From Herbaspirillum sp. WKF16 (GTDB lineage Bacteria > Pseudomonadota > Gammaproteobacteria > Burkholderiales > Burkholderiaceae_D): a stretch of 64,000 nucleotides of DNA. Shown here piece by piece: positions 10,010 to 18,969 of this stretch. The position numbers were made by a program, and so were the translations under genes. The DNA lies in NCBI RefSeq assembly GCF_028993615.1, contig NZ_CP118632.1, positions 1,178,001 through 1,242,000 on the forward strand, written 5' to 3'. The notes beneath the pieces are model-generated. The model worked only from the letters and a program-made list of their open reading frames with translations, made no database searches and was not told the origin of the DNA. How positions within the stretch are numbered: the stretch's first letter is position 1; each line of letters starts with the position of its first letter.

Positions 10010-10037
10010 AAGACAAAACCCGCCATCAGGCGGGTTT
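10010..10037 (-). terminator. Intrinsic terminator of the deoxy-sugar-acid operon
   Basis: A 9-bp stem (AAACCCGCC at 10016-10024, its complement at 10029-10037) with loop ATCA lies 31 bases after the MFS gene. Read on the minus strand, the stem is followed by a T-rich tail. Confidence 0.8.
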
Positions 10038-10067
10038 CGTCATTGCAGCGCTACAGGAAGCAAAGCC

Positions 10068-11387
10068 TCATTTCTGCGCCGGCTCGCGGAAGTAGATCCG
10101 GCGCGGCAGTGCCCACAGCAGCAGGGCGGCGCCCACCGCGCACTCCAGCGCGACCACGTACAGGCCGATGGCGGGGCTGCCGGTGATGTCGCGGATCTTG
10201 CCGACCATGTAGGGCGTGATGATGCCGCCCAGCTGTCCCACCGAGTTGATCAGCGCGATGCCGGCCGCCGCTGCCGCGCCCGAGAGCACGCGCGGGGGCA
10301 GGATCCAGAACAGGCCGATGCCGGCGATGATGCCGGTGGCGGCCGCCGACAGCGCGATCACCAGGATCAGCGTGTTGCTGCCGAAGTAGGCCGCGGCGGC
10401 GTAGCCGACGCCGCCCAGCAGCGCGCAGCAGGCCAGGTGCCAGCGGCGTTCGCCGGTGCGGTCGGAACTGCGGCCGATGAAGATCATGCCCAGGCCGGCG
10501 CAGATGTAGGGCAGCATCGAGATCAGGCCGATGATGAAGGTGTCGTCGGTGCCGGCGCTCTTGATCAGCTGCGGCATCCAGAACACCAGGCCATAGATGC
10601 CGGAAGCCAGCACCAGGTAGATCAAGGACATGACGATGGTGGTCGGCTGCTTCAGCGCGGCGCCGAAGGAATGCACGGCTTCGCTCTTGGGCTCGGCAGC
10701 GAGGCGGTCGATCAGCAGCTTCTTTTCTTCAGGCTTGAGCCAGCGGGCATCTTCGATCTTGTCGTCGATCACCAGGAAGCACACCACGCCCAGCAGGATC
10801 GAGGGGATGCCTTCCAGCACGAACAGCCACTGCCAGCCATGCATGCCGGCCATGCCGTGGGTCCACTTCATGATGCCGCCGGAGAGCGGGCCGCCGATGA
10901 TGCCGCACACGGCGATGGCCGCCATGAACAGCGAGTTGATGCGGCCGCGGCGCACCGAAGGGAACCAGTTGGTGAAGAAGTACAGCGCGCCCGGCACGAA
11001 GCCGGCTTCCAAGAGACCGATCAGGAAGCGCAGCACATAGAAGCTGGCCTCATTGCTGACGAACATCATCGCCGCCGAGGCGATGCCCCAGGTGACCATG
11101 ATGCGCGCGATCCAGCGCTTGGGGCCGACGCGGTGCAGGATCATGTTGCTCGGCACCTCGAACAGGAAGTAGCCGACGAAGAAGATGCTGGCGCCCAGGC
11201 CGTAGACCGCGTCGGAGAAGCCGAGGTCGGTCTGCATCTGCAGTTTGGCGAAGCTGATGTTGACGCGGTCGAGGTAAGCGAACACGAAGCAGATCATCAG
11301 CAGCGGCACGAAGCGCAATGTGATCCTGCGGTACAGGCTGGATTCTTGTAGTTCCGACGCGGTGGCCGGGTAGGGTACTGCTGCCAT
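10068..11387 (-). CDS. MFS transporter, anion:cation symporter (ACS) type
   Basis: A 439-aa inner-membrane protein with about 12 hydrophobic helices and the ACS-type N-terminus (FAYLDRVNISFAKLQM near residue 38). The loop motif after helix 2 (RVGPKRWIARIMVTWG) is typical of sugar-acid and aromatic-acid permeases such as those for glucarate or tartrate. The start at 11387 was chosen because GGAGAG precedes it by 6 bases; the frame runs 15 codons further without a good ribosome site. It is last in an operon with an SDR and a fumarylacetoacetase-fold hydrolase, so a deoxy-sugar acid such as L-fuconate or L-rhamnonate is the likely substrate. That substrate is inferred from context only. Confidence 0.85.
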   Translation of the reverse strand: MAAVPYPATASELQESSLYRRITLRFVPLLMICFVFAYLDRVNISFAKLQMQTDLGFSDAVYGLGASIFFVGYFLFEVPSNMILHRVGPKRWIARIMVTWGIASAAMMFVSNEASFYVLRFLIGLLEAGFVPGALYFFTNWFPSVRRGRINSLFMAAIAVCGIIGGPLSGGIMKWTHGMAGMHGWQWLFVLEGIPSILLGVVCFLVIDDKIEDARWLKPEEKKLLIDRLAAEPKSEAVHSFGAALKQPTTIVMSLIYLVLASGIYGLVFWMPQLIKSAGTDDTFIIGLISMLPYICAGLGMIFIGRSSDRTGERRWHLACCALLGGVGYAAAAYFGSNTLILVIALSAAATGIIAGIGLFWILPPRVLSGAAAAAGIALINSVGQLGGIITPYMVGKIRDITGSPAIGLYVVALECAVGAALLLWALPRRIYFREPAQK

Positions 11388-11488
11388 GGTATGTCTCTCC
11401 TTGAAAGGTCTTGTTAAAACCGGAAGGCGCAAAAGTCCACCGCCGCGATGTTCGCGGAGGAACCGATGTTGTTATGTTTTTAGGGGGT

Positions 11489-11513
11489 GGCGGACGGAAG
11501 GACTCCGTCCGCC
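11489..11513. other. Perfect hairpin in the SDR-MFS intergenic spacer
   Basis: GGCGGACGGA at 11489-11498 pairs with its complement at 11504-11513 around a 5-base loop. There is no proper T run on the minus strand, so it is more likely an mRNA-stabilising or attenuating stem than a full terminator. It lies in the 215-bp gap between two genes of one operon. Confidence 0.5.
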
Positions 11514-11602
11514 GGATGCTGCTTTCTAATACTTGTTATTGCGCTGCTTGCCTGGCCGCGGCGTGTCCCCGTGCGGCCGGCCGGCGTTGCCGGATCGCGT
11601 GA

Positions 11603-12355
11603 TCAGTAGGTCGCGCGGCCGCCCGAGAGGTCGAACACCGAGGCGGTGGTGAAGGAGTTTTCTTCCGACACCAGCCAGGCCACCATCGCGGCCAGCTCTT
11701 CCACCTTCAGGAAACGCGCGCGCGGGATCTTCGACAGCATGTAGTCGATGTGCGCCTGGGTGCACTGCTCCAGGATGCGGGTTTGCGCGGCGGCCGGGGT
11801 GATCGCATTGACGGCGATGTTCTTGGTCGCGGTTTCCTTGCCCAGGCTCTTGGTCAGGGCGATCAGGCCGGCCTTGGCGGCGCTGTAGGCCGAGGCGGTC
11901 GGATTGCCTTCCTTGCCGGCGATCGAGGCGACGTTGACGATGCGGCCGTAGTTCTGCGCGATCATGCGCTGGACCACCACCTGGTTCACGTAGAAGGTGC
12001 CGTTCAGGTCGATGTCGATCACGCGGCGCCATTCTTCCGGCGAGTAATCGGCCACCGGATTGTTCTGGCCGGCGATGCCGGCGCTGTGCACCAGGATGTC
12101 GATCGACTGGGTCACCTTCTCGGTGGCTTCAATGGCCTTCTTGACGTCGGCTTCACTGGAAATGTCGACCTTGATGGTCTCGACGTTGCCCAGCGCTTCC
12201 AGCTTGGAGCGCGCTTCGGCCAGGGCCTTCTCGTCCATGTCCCACAGCACGACCTTGGCGCGGCCCTGCAGCAGGCGCTCTGCAACCGCGTAGCCGAAGC
12301 CTTGCGCGCCGCCGGTGATGATGGCGCTGCGGCCCTGGAAATCGTATTGATTCAT
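11603..12355 (-). CDS. SDR-family dehydrogenase, probable L-2-keto-3-deoxyfuconate 4-dehydrogenase type
   Basis: A classical short-chain dehydrogenase of 250 aa. It has the cofactor motif TGGAQGFG near residue 14, an HSAGIAG segment (the NAG equivalent) near 90, the Ser of VASIAG near 144 and the catalytic YSAAK near 157. The usual PG after strand 6 is replaced by TPAAAQT. The start has AAGGAG 7 bases upstream. Directly upstream lies a fumarylacetoacetase-fold hydrolase. In the non-phosphorylated L-fucose and L-rhamnose pathways an SDR oxidises the 2-keto-3-deoxy acid to the 2,4-diketo acid, which such a hydrolase then cleaves. The function is inferred from this pairing; the fold is certain. 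Confidence 0.8.
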   Translation of the reverse strand: MNQYDFQGRSAIITGGAQGFGYAVAERLLQGRAKVVLWDMDEKALAEARSKLEALGNVETIKVDISSEADVKKAIEATEKVTQSIDILVHSAGIAGQNNPVADYSPEEWRRVIDIDLNGTFYVNQVVVQRMIAQNYGRIVNVASIAGKEGNPTASAYSAAKAGLIALTKSLGKETATKNIAVNAITPAAAQTRILEQCTQAHIDYMLSKIPRARFLKVEELAAMVAWLVSEENSFTTASVFDLSGGRATY

Positions 12356-12448
12356 TGTGTGCTCCTTCTCGTGATTCTGAGGTTGGTCGGCGCGGGCCGC
12401 AGGGGCCCGCGCATTGTTCTTATTCTTGGAGTGGCAGACGCGCCGCGC

Positions 12449-13294
12449 TTAGGCGTTGACGGTCTTCTGCTGCTGCTCGCCCAGGCCGTCGATGCCCAGG
12501 CGCATGACCTGGCCGGCGCACAGGTACACGGCTTCCGGCTTGACGCCCATGCCCACGCCCGGCGGCGTGCCGGTGGAGATGACGTCGCCCGGCTGCAGGC
12601 TCATGAACTTGGAGAGGTAGGCGATCACGTGCGCCACGCCGAAGATCATGGTGCTGGTGTTGCCGTTCTGGTAGCGCTTGCCGTCCACTTCCAGCCACAT
12701 GCCCAGCTTCTGCGGGTCGGCGACTTCGTCGCGGGTGACCAGCCACGGGCCGATCGGGCCGAAGGTGTCGCAGCCCTTGCCCTTGTCCCAGGTGCCGCCG
12801 CGCTCGATCTGGTATTCGCGCTCGGAAACGTCGTTGACCACGCAATAGCCGGCCACGTGCGAGAGGGCATCCTTCTCGTCGATGTAGGCGCCGCCCTTGC
12901 CGATCACCACGCCCAGCTCGACTTCCCAGTCGGTCTTCTTGGAGCCGCGCGGGATCTTTACGTCGTCATTGGGGCCGACCACGGCGGAGGTCCACTTGTT
13001 GAACACCACTGGCTCGGCCGGGATGGGCAGGTTCGATTCGGCGGCGTGATCGGCGTAGTTCAGGCCGATGCAGATGAATTTGCCGATGTTGCCGACGCAG
13101 GCGCCGATGCGCGGATTGCCGTCCACCACGGGCAGGCTGTTGATGTCCAGCGCGCGGATCTTGGCCAGGGTCGCATCGTCCAGTGCGGCGCCGTTGACGT
13201 CCTTGATATGGGCGGACAGATCGCGGATCTTGCCGGCCTGGTCCAGGATGCCGGGCTTTTCTTGCCCAACCGGGCCGTAGCGGAGTAATTTCAT
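12449..13294 (-). CDS. Fumarylacetoacetate-hydrolase-family protein, probable 2,4-diketo-3-deoxy-L-fuconate/rhamnonate hydrolase
   Basis: A 281-aa FAH-fold enzyme with CIGLNYADHAAE near residue 74, the metal-binding DWEVELGVVIG near 121, KGCDTFGPIGPWLVT near 172 and the C-terminal STGTPPGVGMG near 240. Members of this subgroup cleave C-C bonds of 2,4-diketo acids, here likely giving pyruvate plus L-lactate, with divalent metal. It is the first gene of the minus-strand operon FAH-SDR-MFS. A GAGG ribosome site precedes the ATG, and a palindromic operator lies about 110 bp upstream. Other FAH-family activities (acylpyruvase, fumarylacetoacetase) cannot be excluded. Confidence 0.83.
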   Translation of the reverse strand: MKLLRYGPVGQEKPGILDQAGKIRDLSAHIKDVNGAALDDATLAKIRALDINSLPVVDGNPRIGACVGNIGKFICIGLNYADHAAESNLPIPAEPVVFNKWTSAVVGPNDDVKIPRGSKKTDWEVELGVVIGKGGAYIDEKDALSHVAGYCVVNDVSEREYQIERGGTWDKGKGCDTFGPIGPWLVTRDEVADPQKLGMWLEVDGKRYQNGNTSTMIFGVAHVIAYLSKFMSLQPGDVISTGTPPGVGMGVKPEAVYLCAGQVMRLGIDGLGEQQQKTVNA

Positions 13295-13402
13295 CGTGAT
13301 TCCTCAATAGATAGGTTGTCTCAAATCGGCGCCGGCGGCGCGCCGCGGCTATCCGGGCGCACTGTGGACCTTATCGTTTTGCGGATTGGATAATACCAGT
13401 TT

Positions 13403-13417
13403 ATTGGTAAGACCAAT
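13403..13417. promoter_or_regulatory. GntR/FadR-type operator upstream of the FAH-SDR-MFS operon
   Basis: ATTGGT-AAG-ACCAAT is a perfect interrupted palindrome. Its core TGGTnnnACCA fits the FadR-subfamily GntR consensus. A second, imperfect TACCAG/TTGGTA pair overlaps it on the left. No GntR gene is next to it in this window. Confidence 0.6.
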
Positions 13418-13521
13418 AGATCGAGGGGGATAAGTTTTGGTTATCTGCTGATTCCCGACCGCCGGCATTGCGCCCGCCGTCGGCGCAGGCAGTGTGCGCA
13501 GCGCCTTCCTGTTCCGCCAAG

Positions 13522-13552
13522 AAAAATGCCCGCAATCGCGCGGGCATTTTTT
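13522..13552 (-). terminator. Bidirectional intrinsic terminator after cheV
   Basis: AAAAATGCCCGC and its complement form a stem of at least 12 bp flanked by A and T runs, 40 bases past the cheV stop. Confidence 0.85.
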
Positions 13553-13591
13553 GCGGAGTGCTGCGTGACCTGGGCCAGGCCGTGCCGGGTG

Positions 13592-14566
13592 CTAGCGGTT
13601 CGCGCCGAGCACCTTCTGCACCACCCCGGCGAAGTCCGACGGCGAGAACTTGGCGATGTAGCCGTCGGCGCCCACGGTCTTGACGTGGTCTTCGTTGGCG
13701 CTGCCGGTCAGGGAGGAGTGGATCACGACCGGGATCTGCTTGAGCTTGTCGTGCGTCTTGATCTTCCGGGTCAGGGTGAAGCCGTCCATTTCCGGCATCT
13801 CCAGATCGGTCAGGATCAGCGCGACCTTGGCGGCGACGCTGCAGCCCTCGCTTTCCGCTTCGCGCGCCAGGGCTTGCAGCTTGTCCCAGGCTTCCCGTCC
13901 GTTCTTGGCCATCACGAAGGGCAGCTTGAGTTCATTGAGGCTGCCTTCGATCAGCGCGCGCGCCACGCGTGAATCGTCTGCGGCCAGCACCACGGAACCC
14001 GGCGGCAGCTGCAGCGGCTGCTCGTCCTGCGGCAAGCCCAGCGACTTGTCCTGGCTGGGCGAGACGATCTCCAGGATATGCTCCACATCCAGCACCTGGA
14101 CCAGGGTGTGCTTGCCTTCGCTGGTCTCCAGGCGCGCGACGCTGGTCACCACATCGCTGACGCTTTGCGACTCGGCGGGCAGCACCTGGGTCCAGTCGAG
14201 GCGGGCGATGTCCTCGACCGATTGCACCGCGAAGGCCTGCGTGTGGCGGGCGAACTCGGTGATCAGCAGGATGCCCGGCTCTTCCGGCGAGACGCAGCCG
14301 GCGATCGACGGCAGGTCGATGACCGGCATCACTTCGCCGCGCACATTGGCCATGCCCATGAGCGGCGGACGCATGCCTGCCGGCTTGATGATGTTCATGG
14401 CCGGCACGATCTCGCGCACCTTGAAGACGTTGATGCCGAACAGCTCGCCCTCGCCGCCGGCATTGTCGCCGGCCGGGCGTCCCAGGCGGAACAGCAGCAG
14501 CTCGAACTTGTTGTTGGCGGTGAGGTTGGTGCGCTCGTCGATTTCTTGTTGAAAGGAATCCATCAT
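13592..14566 (-). CDS. cheV: Chemotaxis coupling protein CheV (CheW-REC fusion)
   Basis: A 324-aa cytoplasmic protein. Residues 20-170 form a CheW domain (FGINVFKVREIV, MGMANVRGEVMPVIDLP), and residues 190-320 form a response-regulator receiver. The receiver has the acidic pair in AADDSR (197-198), the phosphoacceptor Asp254 in ILTDLEMPEMDG and the conserved Ser-Ser/Lys near the end (VVIHSSLTG). CheV couples chemoreceptors to CheA and is thought to act in adaptation. Two consecutive ATGs exist at the start; the first is used, after a purine-rich GAGAGAAG. The next gene upstream on this strand is a chemoreceptor, 90 bp away, and may be cotranscribed. Confidence 0.95.
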   Translation of the reverse strand: MMDSFQQEIDERTNLTANNKFELLLFRLGRPAGDNAGGEGELFGINVFKVREIVPAMNIIKPAGMRPPLMGMANVRGEVMPVIDLPSIAGCVSPEEPGILLITEFARHTQAFAVQSVEDIARLDWTQVLPAESQSVSDVVTSVARLETSEGKHTLVQVLDVEHILEIVSPSQDKSLGLPQDEQPLQLPPGSVVLAADDSRVARALIEGSLNELKLPFVMAKNGREAWDKLQALAREAESEGCSVAAKVALILTDLEMPEMDGFTLTRKIKTHDKLKQIPVVIHSSLTGSANEDHVKTVGADGYIAKFSPSDFAGVVQKVLGANR

Positions 14567-14656
14567 CTTCTCTCGTCAGGTATTGTCCCGTTGACCGGCT
14601 CCCCGCCGGCATCCTTGTTCTTCATTGCACCCGGCGCCGTCCGGCGCGCCGGGGTT

Positions 14657-16273
14657 TCACGCCACTTGCAATTCCATGTATTGCGGGGTGATGTTGATCT
14701 CGCGGTGCTCCGCGTCCATCTGCACCTGGCTCAGCTTGAAGGCGCCGACCAGCTCGCTCAGGTGTTCCGCCTGCTGGCTCATGGATTGCGATGCCGCGGC
14801 GGCCTGCTCGACCAGCGCCGCGTTTTGCTGGGTGTTCTGGTCAAGCTGCGAGATGGCCTCGTTGACCGCCGTGATGCCCTCGGTCTGCGCCTGGCTGGAG
14901 TGGCTGATCTCGGCCACGATGCCGGTCACGCGCTGCACGCTGGCCACCACTTCGCTCATGGTGCCGCCGGCTTCGCGCACCAGGCGGCTGCCATCGGCCA
15001 CGCTGGTCACGGAATGATCGATCAGCTCCTTGATCTCCTTGGCGGCCGACGCAGAACGTTGGGCCAGCGAACGCACCTCGGAGGCCACCACCGCGAAGCC
15101 GCGACCCTGTTCGCCCGCGCGGGCGGCTTCCACCGCGGCGTTCAGCGCGAGGATGTTGGTCTGGAAGGCGATGCCGTCGATCACGCCGATGATGTCCACG
15201 ATCTTCCTGGAGGCGTCGTCGATCACGCCCATGGTCGTCACCACCTGGTTCACGGCATCGCCGCCCTTGGTGGCGATCGACGAAGCCGAGTCCGCCAGTT
15301 GCTTGGCCTGCTGCGCGTTCTCGGCATTGCGGCGCACCGTCAGGATCAGCTCCTCCATCGCGGCCACGGTCTTCTCCAGCGTATCGGCCTGCTGTTCGGT
15401 GCGCTCGGACAGGTTCAGGTTGCCCGAGGCGATTTCGGCCGAGGCGCCGGCGATGGTGTGGGTGCCGATGCGCACCTGCTGCACCAGCGAAGCCAGCTTG
15501 TCGCGCATGATGCGGATCTCGAACAGCAGGCTGGAGTCATCCTGCTCGCCCGTCTCCACCGCCGTGGACAGCTCGCCATGGGCGATGCGCCCGGCGATCT
15601 CCACCGCGTAGGCCGGCTCGCCGCCCAGTTGCGTGAGCAGGCTCTTGCGGATCAGCCATGCGGTCAGGACCGAGACGGCGAGGATGACTGCGGTCCAGGC
15701 CATGATCAGGCGCAGCGATTCGGTAAACAGCGATTCGGCGTAGTCGGTGGCCTGGTCGGCCGCCTTCTGCTGGGATTTCAGCAGGACGTCGATGTCCTGC
15801 ACGATCTGGCGGCGCAAGGGGCTGCACTCTTTCACGAGGAAGGTGCCGAATTCGCTCATCTGTCCAGCCTCCCGGTATTTTCGTGGGCGCTTGAGTTCCT
15901 CGGCCATGGCCAGCAATCCGGCCTTGACCTTGGCGAACTGCGGGTCGTCGCGGAATTCGGGTTCCAGCCTGGCCAGCGCGTCCAGGTAGAGCGCCTTTTG
16001 CTCGTCCAGGATCGCCAGCTCCCTCGAGGCTTCGCGCTCGTCCTGGAAGATGAAGGCGTTGCGTGCGGCCATGCCGGTCTGGTCGAGCGCTTCCCGGGCT
16101 TCGTACATCGGGTCCAGCCTGGTGTCGTGAATCTTGTCCAGGTGCTTGACCGCGTGCGAGATCGCATTCATGCGGACCAACGCGAAGGACACCAGCACAA
16201 TCATCAGCACGATCAGGATACCGAATCCCAGCCGCAGCTGGGTGCCGATCTTGAGACTTCTCAGGTGTTTCAT
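14657..16273 (-). CDS. Methyl-accepting chemotaxis protein
   Basis: A 538-aa chemoreceptor. It has a short cytoplasmic start ([18 protein letters not shown]), a first membrane helix to about residue 34, a periplasmic sensing region of roughly 150 residues that looks like a four-helix bundle, a second helix near 195 and a HAMP-like region. The signalling hairpin centres on [20 protein letters not shown] near 370. The C-terminus (MELQVA) lacks the NWETF-type CheR/CheB tether. The start at 16273 was chosen for the typical MKxLxIGxRLxLGF beginning; the frame stays open 36 codons further upstream. The ligand cannot be predicted. Confidence 0.93.
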   Translation of the reverse strand: MKHLRSLKIGTQLRLGFGILIVLMIVLVSFALVRMNAISHAVKHLDKIHDTRLDPMYEAREALDQTGMAARNAFIFQDEREASRELAILDEQKALYLDALARLEPEFRDDPQFAKVKAGLLAMAEELKRPRKYREAGQMSEFGTFLVKECSPLRRQIVQDIDVLLKSQQKAADQATDYAESLFTESLRLIMAWTAVILAVSVLTAWLIRKSLLTQLGGEPAYAVEIAGRIAHGELSTAVETGEQDDSSLLFEIRIMRDKLASLVQQVRIGTHTIAGASAEIASGNLNLSERTEQQADTLEKTVAAMEELILTVRRNAENAQQAKQLADSASSIATKGGDAVNQVVTTMGVIDDASRKIVDIIGVIDGIAFQTNILALNAAVEAARAGEQGRGFAVVASEVRSLAQRSASAAKEIKELIDHSVTSVADGSRLVREAGGTMSEVVASVQRVTGIVAEISHSSQAQTEGITAVNEAISQLDQNTQQNAALVEQAAAASQSMSQQAEHLSELVGAFKLSQVQMDAEHREINITPQYMELQVA

Positions 16274-16589
16274 TTCAACCCCGCCATTCGAATTGTTGGA
16301 GGAAGGCCTGTCGCCATGGGCGCCCGGCATTCGGCGTCGAGGGTTCGCCCGACGGGGCGGCCGCTTATCGATGACGCCCAATGGGATTCTTGGTCAAGCC
16401 CGGCGCGGCGACAATGGGGGTTTTCCTGATGGGCTCCGGGATGCGGCGTCGCGGGCAACGCTTGCCGGGAGGAATTGTTTGGCGGGAGGAATGAAAGGCG
16501 TACGAAGCGAATCGTTTTCCTGATCGCAATCCGGAAAGCGGCCCGCCCGGCGCCTTCTGGCGCGAAGCCTCGGCGGTCGTGCCGCCGGC
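16274..16589. other. Intergenic stretch without a convincing gene
   Basis: This 316-bp gap lies between the chemoreceptor start and the end of the VOC-family gene. It should hold the chemoreceptor promoter. Open frames here are shadows lacking ribosome sites. I see no strong terminator or palindrome. Confidence 0.4.
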
Positions 16590-16988
16590 CTAGGCCAGGT
16601 GCTCGGCCGCGATCACGAATTCGACCGTGACCGCCGGCGCCAGCGTGACGAAGAGCTGCCGCTCCTGCAGCGCGCCGGCGCCGGAGAGCTGGTACGGCAC
16701 CTGCCGCTCGCGCAGGCGCCGCAGCAGCTTTTGCCACTCCGGCGCGCTGTCGATGCGCAGGGCCATGTGATCAATGCGGGCCGCCGGCCGGCCGTTGGCG
16801 ACACCGGCATCGGCTTGCGCCTCCGGGCGTTCGATCAGGTGCAGCACCGGCAGCCGGCCCAGGTACAGCCAGTGCCCGGCCACGCCGAACGCCGGTCGCG
16901 CGCCTTCCTCCATGCCGGCGACTTCGACGAAGAAATCGCGCAGGCAGGCGCAGTCCGAGGCCACGATGGTGATGTGGTCGAGTTGCAT
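16590..16988 (-). CDS. VOC (glyoxalase/dioxygenase-fold) family protein
   Basis: A 132-aa protein with two beta-alpha-beta-beta-beta modules. It starts MQLDHITIVASD, with an early His at the usual first metal position. HLIE occurs near residue 50, RIDHMALRI near 72 and VEFVIA at the end, where the terminal Glu ligand is expected. The VOC fold serves glyoxalases, fosfomycin/bleomycin resistance proteins and ring-cleaving dioxygenases; the reaction here is unknown. It lies 7 bases after the SDR gene upstream of it and appears to be the third gene of an OYE-SDR-VOC operon. Confidence 0.8.
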   Translation of the reverse strand: MQLDHITIVASDCACLRDFFVEVAGMEEGARPAFGVAGHWLYLGRLPVLHLIERPEAQADAGVANGRPAARIDHMALRIDSAPEWQKLLRRLRERQVPYQLSGAGALQERQLFVTLAPAVTVEFVIAAEHLA

Positions 16989-16995
16989 GGCCGTC

Positions 16996-17691
16996 TTACA
17001 GCAAGCCGCCGCCGTCCACGTCGACTACGCTGCCGGTCATGAAGCCGTTTTGCATCAGCATCAGGTAAGCCTGCGCCAGGTCGGCGCCCTGGCCGACGCG
17101 GCCCACCGGCAGGTTGGCGCCGGCGCGCGCGGCCATGGCCTTGCGGTCGGCCTCGCTCATCTCGCCCCACATGCCGGTCTCCACCATGCCGGGACTGACG
17201 ACGTTGACGCGCAGCGGCGCCAGTTCCTTGGCCAGGGTCTTGGCCATGATGTCGGTCGCGGCGTTCATGGTGGCCTTGACCAGCGCGCCCGGCGCGGCCT
17301 TGCGCGCCAGCAGGCCCGAGGTCAACGTGATCGAGCCGGCGCGGTTGATGCTGCCCAGGGCGCGCTGCGCCACGCGCATCTGGCCGAAGAACTTGACGTT
17401 GAAGGCGGCCATGGCGTCGGCCATCTTCAGGTCGGCCAACCTGGCCGAGCCGATCACCGGTCCGGCCGTGACGACCAGGTGGTCGATGGCGCCGATGCCG
17501 TCGAACAGGCGGGCCACCGAGGCGTCGTCGCCGATGTCGACTTGCATCGTCGCGATCGAGGCCGGGAAATCGGCGGGGGGCGCACGGCGGCCGGCGGCGA
17601 TCACGCGCGCGCCTGCGGCTGCCGCCTGTTCAGCCACTGCGCGGCCGATGCCGGACAAGCCGCCGATGACGAGCACTGTGGTGTCTTTCAT
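16996..17691 (-). CDS. SDR-family oxidoreductase lacking the catalytic tyrosine
   Basis: A 231-aa SDR with the cofactor motif GGLSGIG near residue 10, VTAGP near 89 and the conserved RVNVVSPG near 178. Four residues before the conserved Lys of the active site (LVKATMNAA) there is Gly, not Tyr, so the YxxxK motif is broken. Such Tyr-less members form a recurrent subgroup of uncertain activity. The start has AGGAG 6 bases upstream. It is cotranscribed with the OYE-family reductase (56-bp gap) and the VOC protein. Confidence 0.82.
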   Translation of the reverse strand: MKDTTVLVIGGLSGIGRAVAEQAAAAGARVIAAGRRAPPADFPASIATMQVDIGDDASVARLFDGIGAIDHLVVTAGPVIGSARLADLKMADAMAAFNVKFFGQMRVAQRALGSINRAGSITLTSGLLARKAAPGALVKATMNAATDIMAKTLAKELAPLRVNVVSPGMVETGMWGEMSEADRKAMAARAGANLPVGRVGQGADLAQAYLMLMQNGFMTGSVVDVDGGGLL

Positions 17692-17747
17692 GATGGTTCT
17701 CCTGATGAGGTATGGATGGATTGTCGGATAACGATGGTCAACGGCGC

Positions 17748-18863
17748 TCAGGCCGCGACCGCCTCCGGCAGCGCCGGGTAGTCGGTGTAGCCGCGCTCGC
17801 CGCCGCCGAACAAGGTGGCGCCGTCGAAGTCGGCCAGCGGCAGGTCTTCGGTCAGGCGGCGCGGATAGTCGGGATTGGCGACGAAGGGCCGGCCGAAGGC
17901 GACCAGGTCCGCGTAGCCGCGGCCGAGCACCCATTGCGCGCGCGCCTTGTTGTAATTGCCGGCCACGATGATGGGTCGGGCGAAGCGCTCGCGCAGTTGT
18001 TGGCGGAAGCTCTCGGTGAATTCCGGCGCGTCGTCCCAGTCCGCTTCCACCAGGTGCAGGTAGGCGATGCCGCGCTCCTGCAGAAACGCGGCCGCGTCCA
18101 GGATGGTCGGCAGGATGTCCGGGCAATCCATGCCGCGCGTGGTCAGGAAGGGCGCCAGGCGGATCGCCGTGCGATGCGCGCCGACTTCGCCGGCCACGGC
18201 GTCGACCACTTCCCTGAGAAAGCGCAGCCGGTTCTCGCGCGTGCCGCCGTATTCGTCGGTGCGCTGGTTGGAGGTGGTGCGCAGGAACTGGTCGACCAGG
18301 TAGCCGTTGGCGCCGTGGATCTCGACGCCGTCGAATCCGGCCGCGATGGCGTTGCGCGCCCCCTGGCGGAAGTCCTCGACGATGGCGGCGATCTCGTCGC
18401 GCTGCAGTTCGCGCGGGGTCGGGCAATCCACCATGGCGCCCACGCCGGTGGCGGCGTCGACCTTCCAGATCTGCCCGTCGAACGGTATCGCCGAGGGCGC
18501 CACCGGCAGCGCGCCGTCGTGGAAATCGGGATGGGACATGCGGCCGACGTGCCACAGTTGCAGGAAGATGCGGCCGCCGGCCCGGTGCACCGCGTCGGTC
18601 ACCAGGCGCCAGCCGCGCACCTGCTCCTGGCTGTAGATGCCGGGAGTGAACGAGTATCCCTTGCCTTGCGGCGAGATTTGCGCGGCTTCGCTGACGATCA
18701 GCGCGGCCGAGGCCCGTTGCGCGTAGTAGGCGGCGTTGAGGGCATTGGGCACGTCGCCCGGTTGCGTGCTGCGGGCGCGCGTCATGGGCGCCATCACGAT
18801 GCGGTGCGGCAGGGTGGCGTCGCCGACGGTGAGCGGGGCCAGCAGGGGTGAGATCGATTGCAT
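17748..18863 (-). CDS. Old Yellow Enzyme-family alkene reductase (NemA type)
   Basis: A 371-aa FMN-dependent ene-reductase that reduces activated C=C bonds of enones, maleimides or nitro compounds with NAD(P)H. Motifs are APLTVGDATLPHRIVMAPMT at the start, QLWHVGRMSHP near residue 98, the substrate-binding HGANGYLVDQFL (His and Asn) near 180 and the C-terminal FGRPFVANPDYPRRL. The start at 18863 has GGAG 9 bases upstream; the frame remains open upstream without meaning. It is first in the minus-strand operon and divergent from a LysR gene, with a 9-bp inverted repeat between them. Confidence 0.92.
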   Translation of the reverse strand: MQSISPLLAPLTVGDATLPHRIVMAPMTRARSTQPGDVPNALNAAYYAQRASAALIVSEAAQISPQGKGYSFTPGIYSQEQVRGWRLVTDAVHRAGGRIFLQLWHVGRMSHPDFHDGALPVAPSAIPFDGQIWKVDAATGVGAMVDCPTPRELQRDEIAAIVEDFRQGARNAIAAGFDGVEIHGANGYLVDQFLRTTSNQRTDEYGGTRENRLRFLREVVDAVAGEVGAHRTAIRLAPFLTTRGMDCPDILPTILDAAAFLQERGIAYLHLVEADWDDAPEFTESFRQQLRERFARPIIVAGNYNKARAQWVLGRGYADLVAFGRPFVANPDYPRRLTEDLPLADFDGATLFGGGERGYTDYPALPEAVAA

Positions 18864-18915
18864 GGAAGACTCCAGGAAAGTTTGAACTGGGTCGATTATG
18901 CGAATGCGGCGAAAA

Positions 18916-18951
18916 TTTGATAATTGGTCTAGTATTTGATGCATTATCAAA
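18916..18951. promoter_or_regulatory. LysR-type operator in the divergent OYE/LysR intergenic region
   Basis: TTTGATAAT at 18916-18924 and its perfect complement ATTATCAAA at 18943-18951 are separated by 18 bases in an AT-rich island of otherwise GC-rich DNA. This is the expected place for a LysR regulator controlling itself and the OYE operon. Confidence 0.65.
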
Positions 18952-18969
18952 AATAACAAAATAATTACG

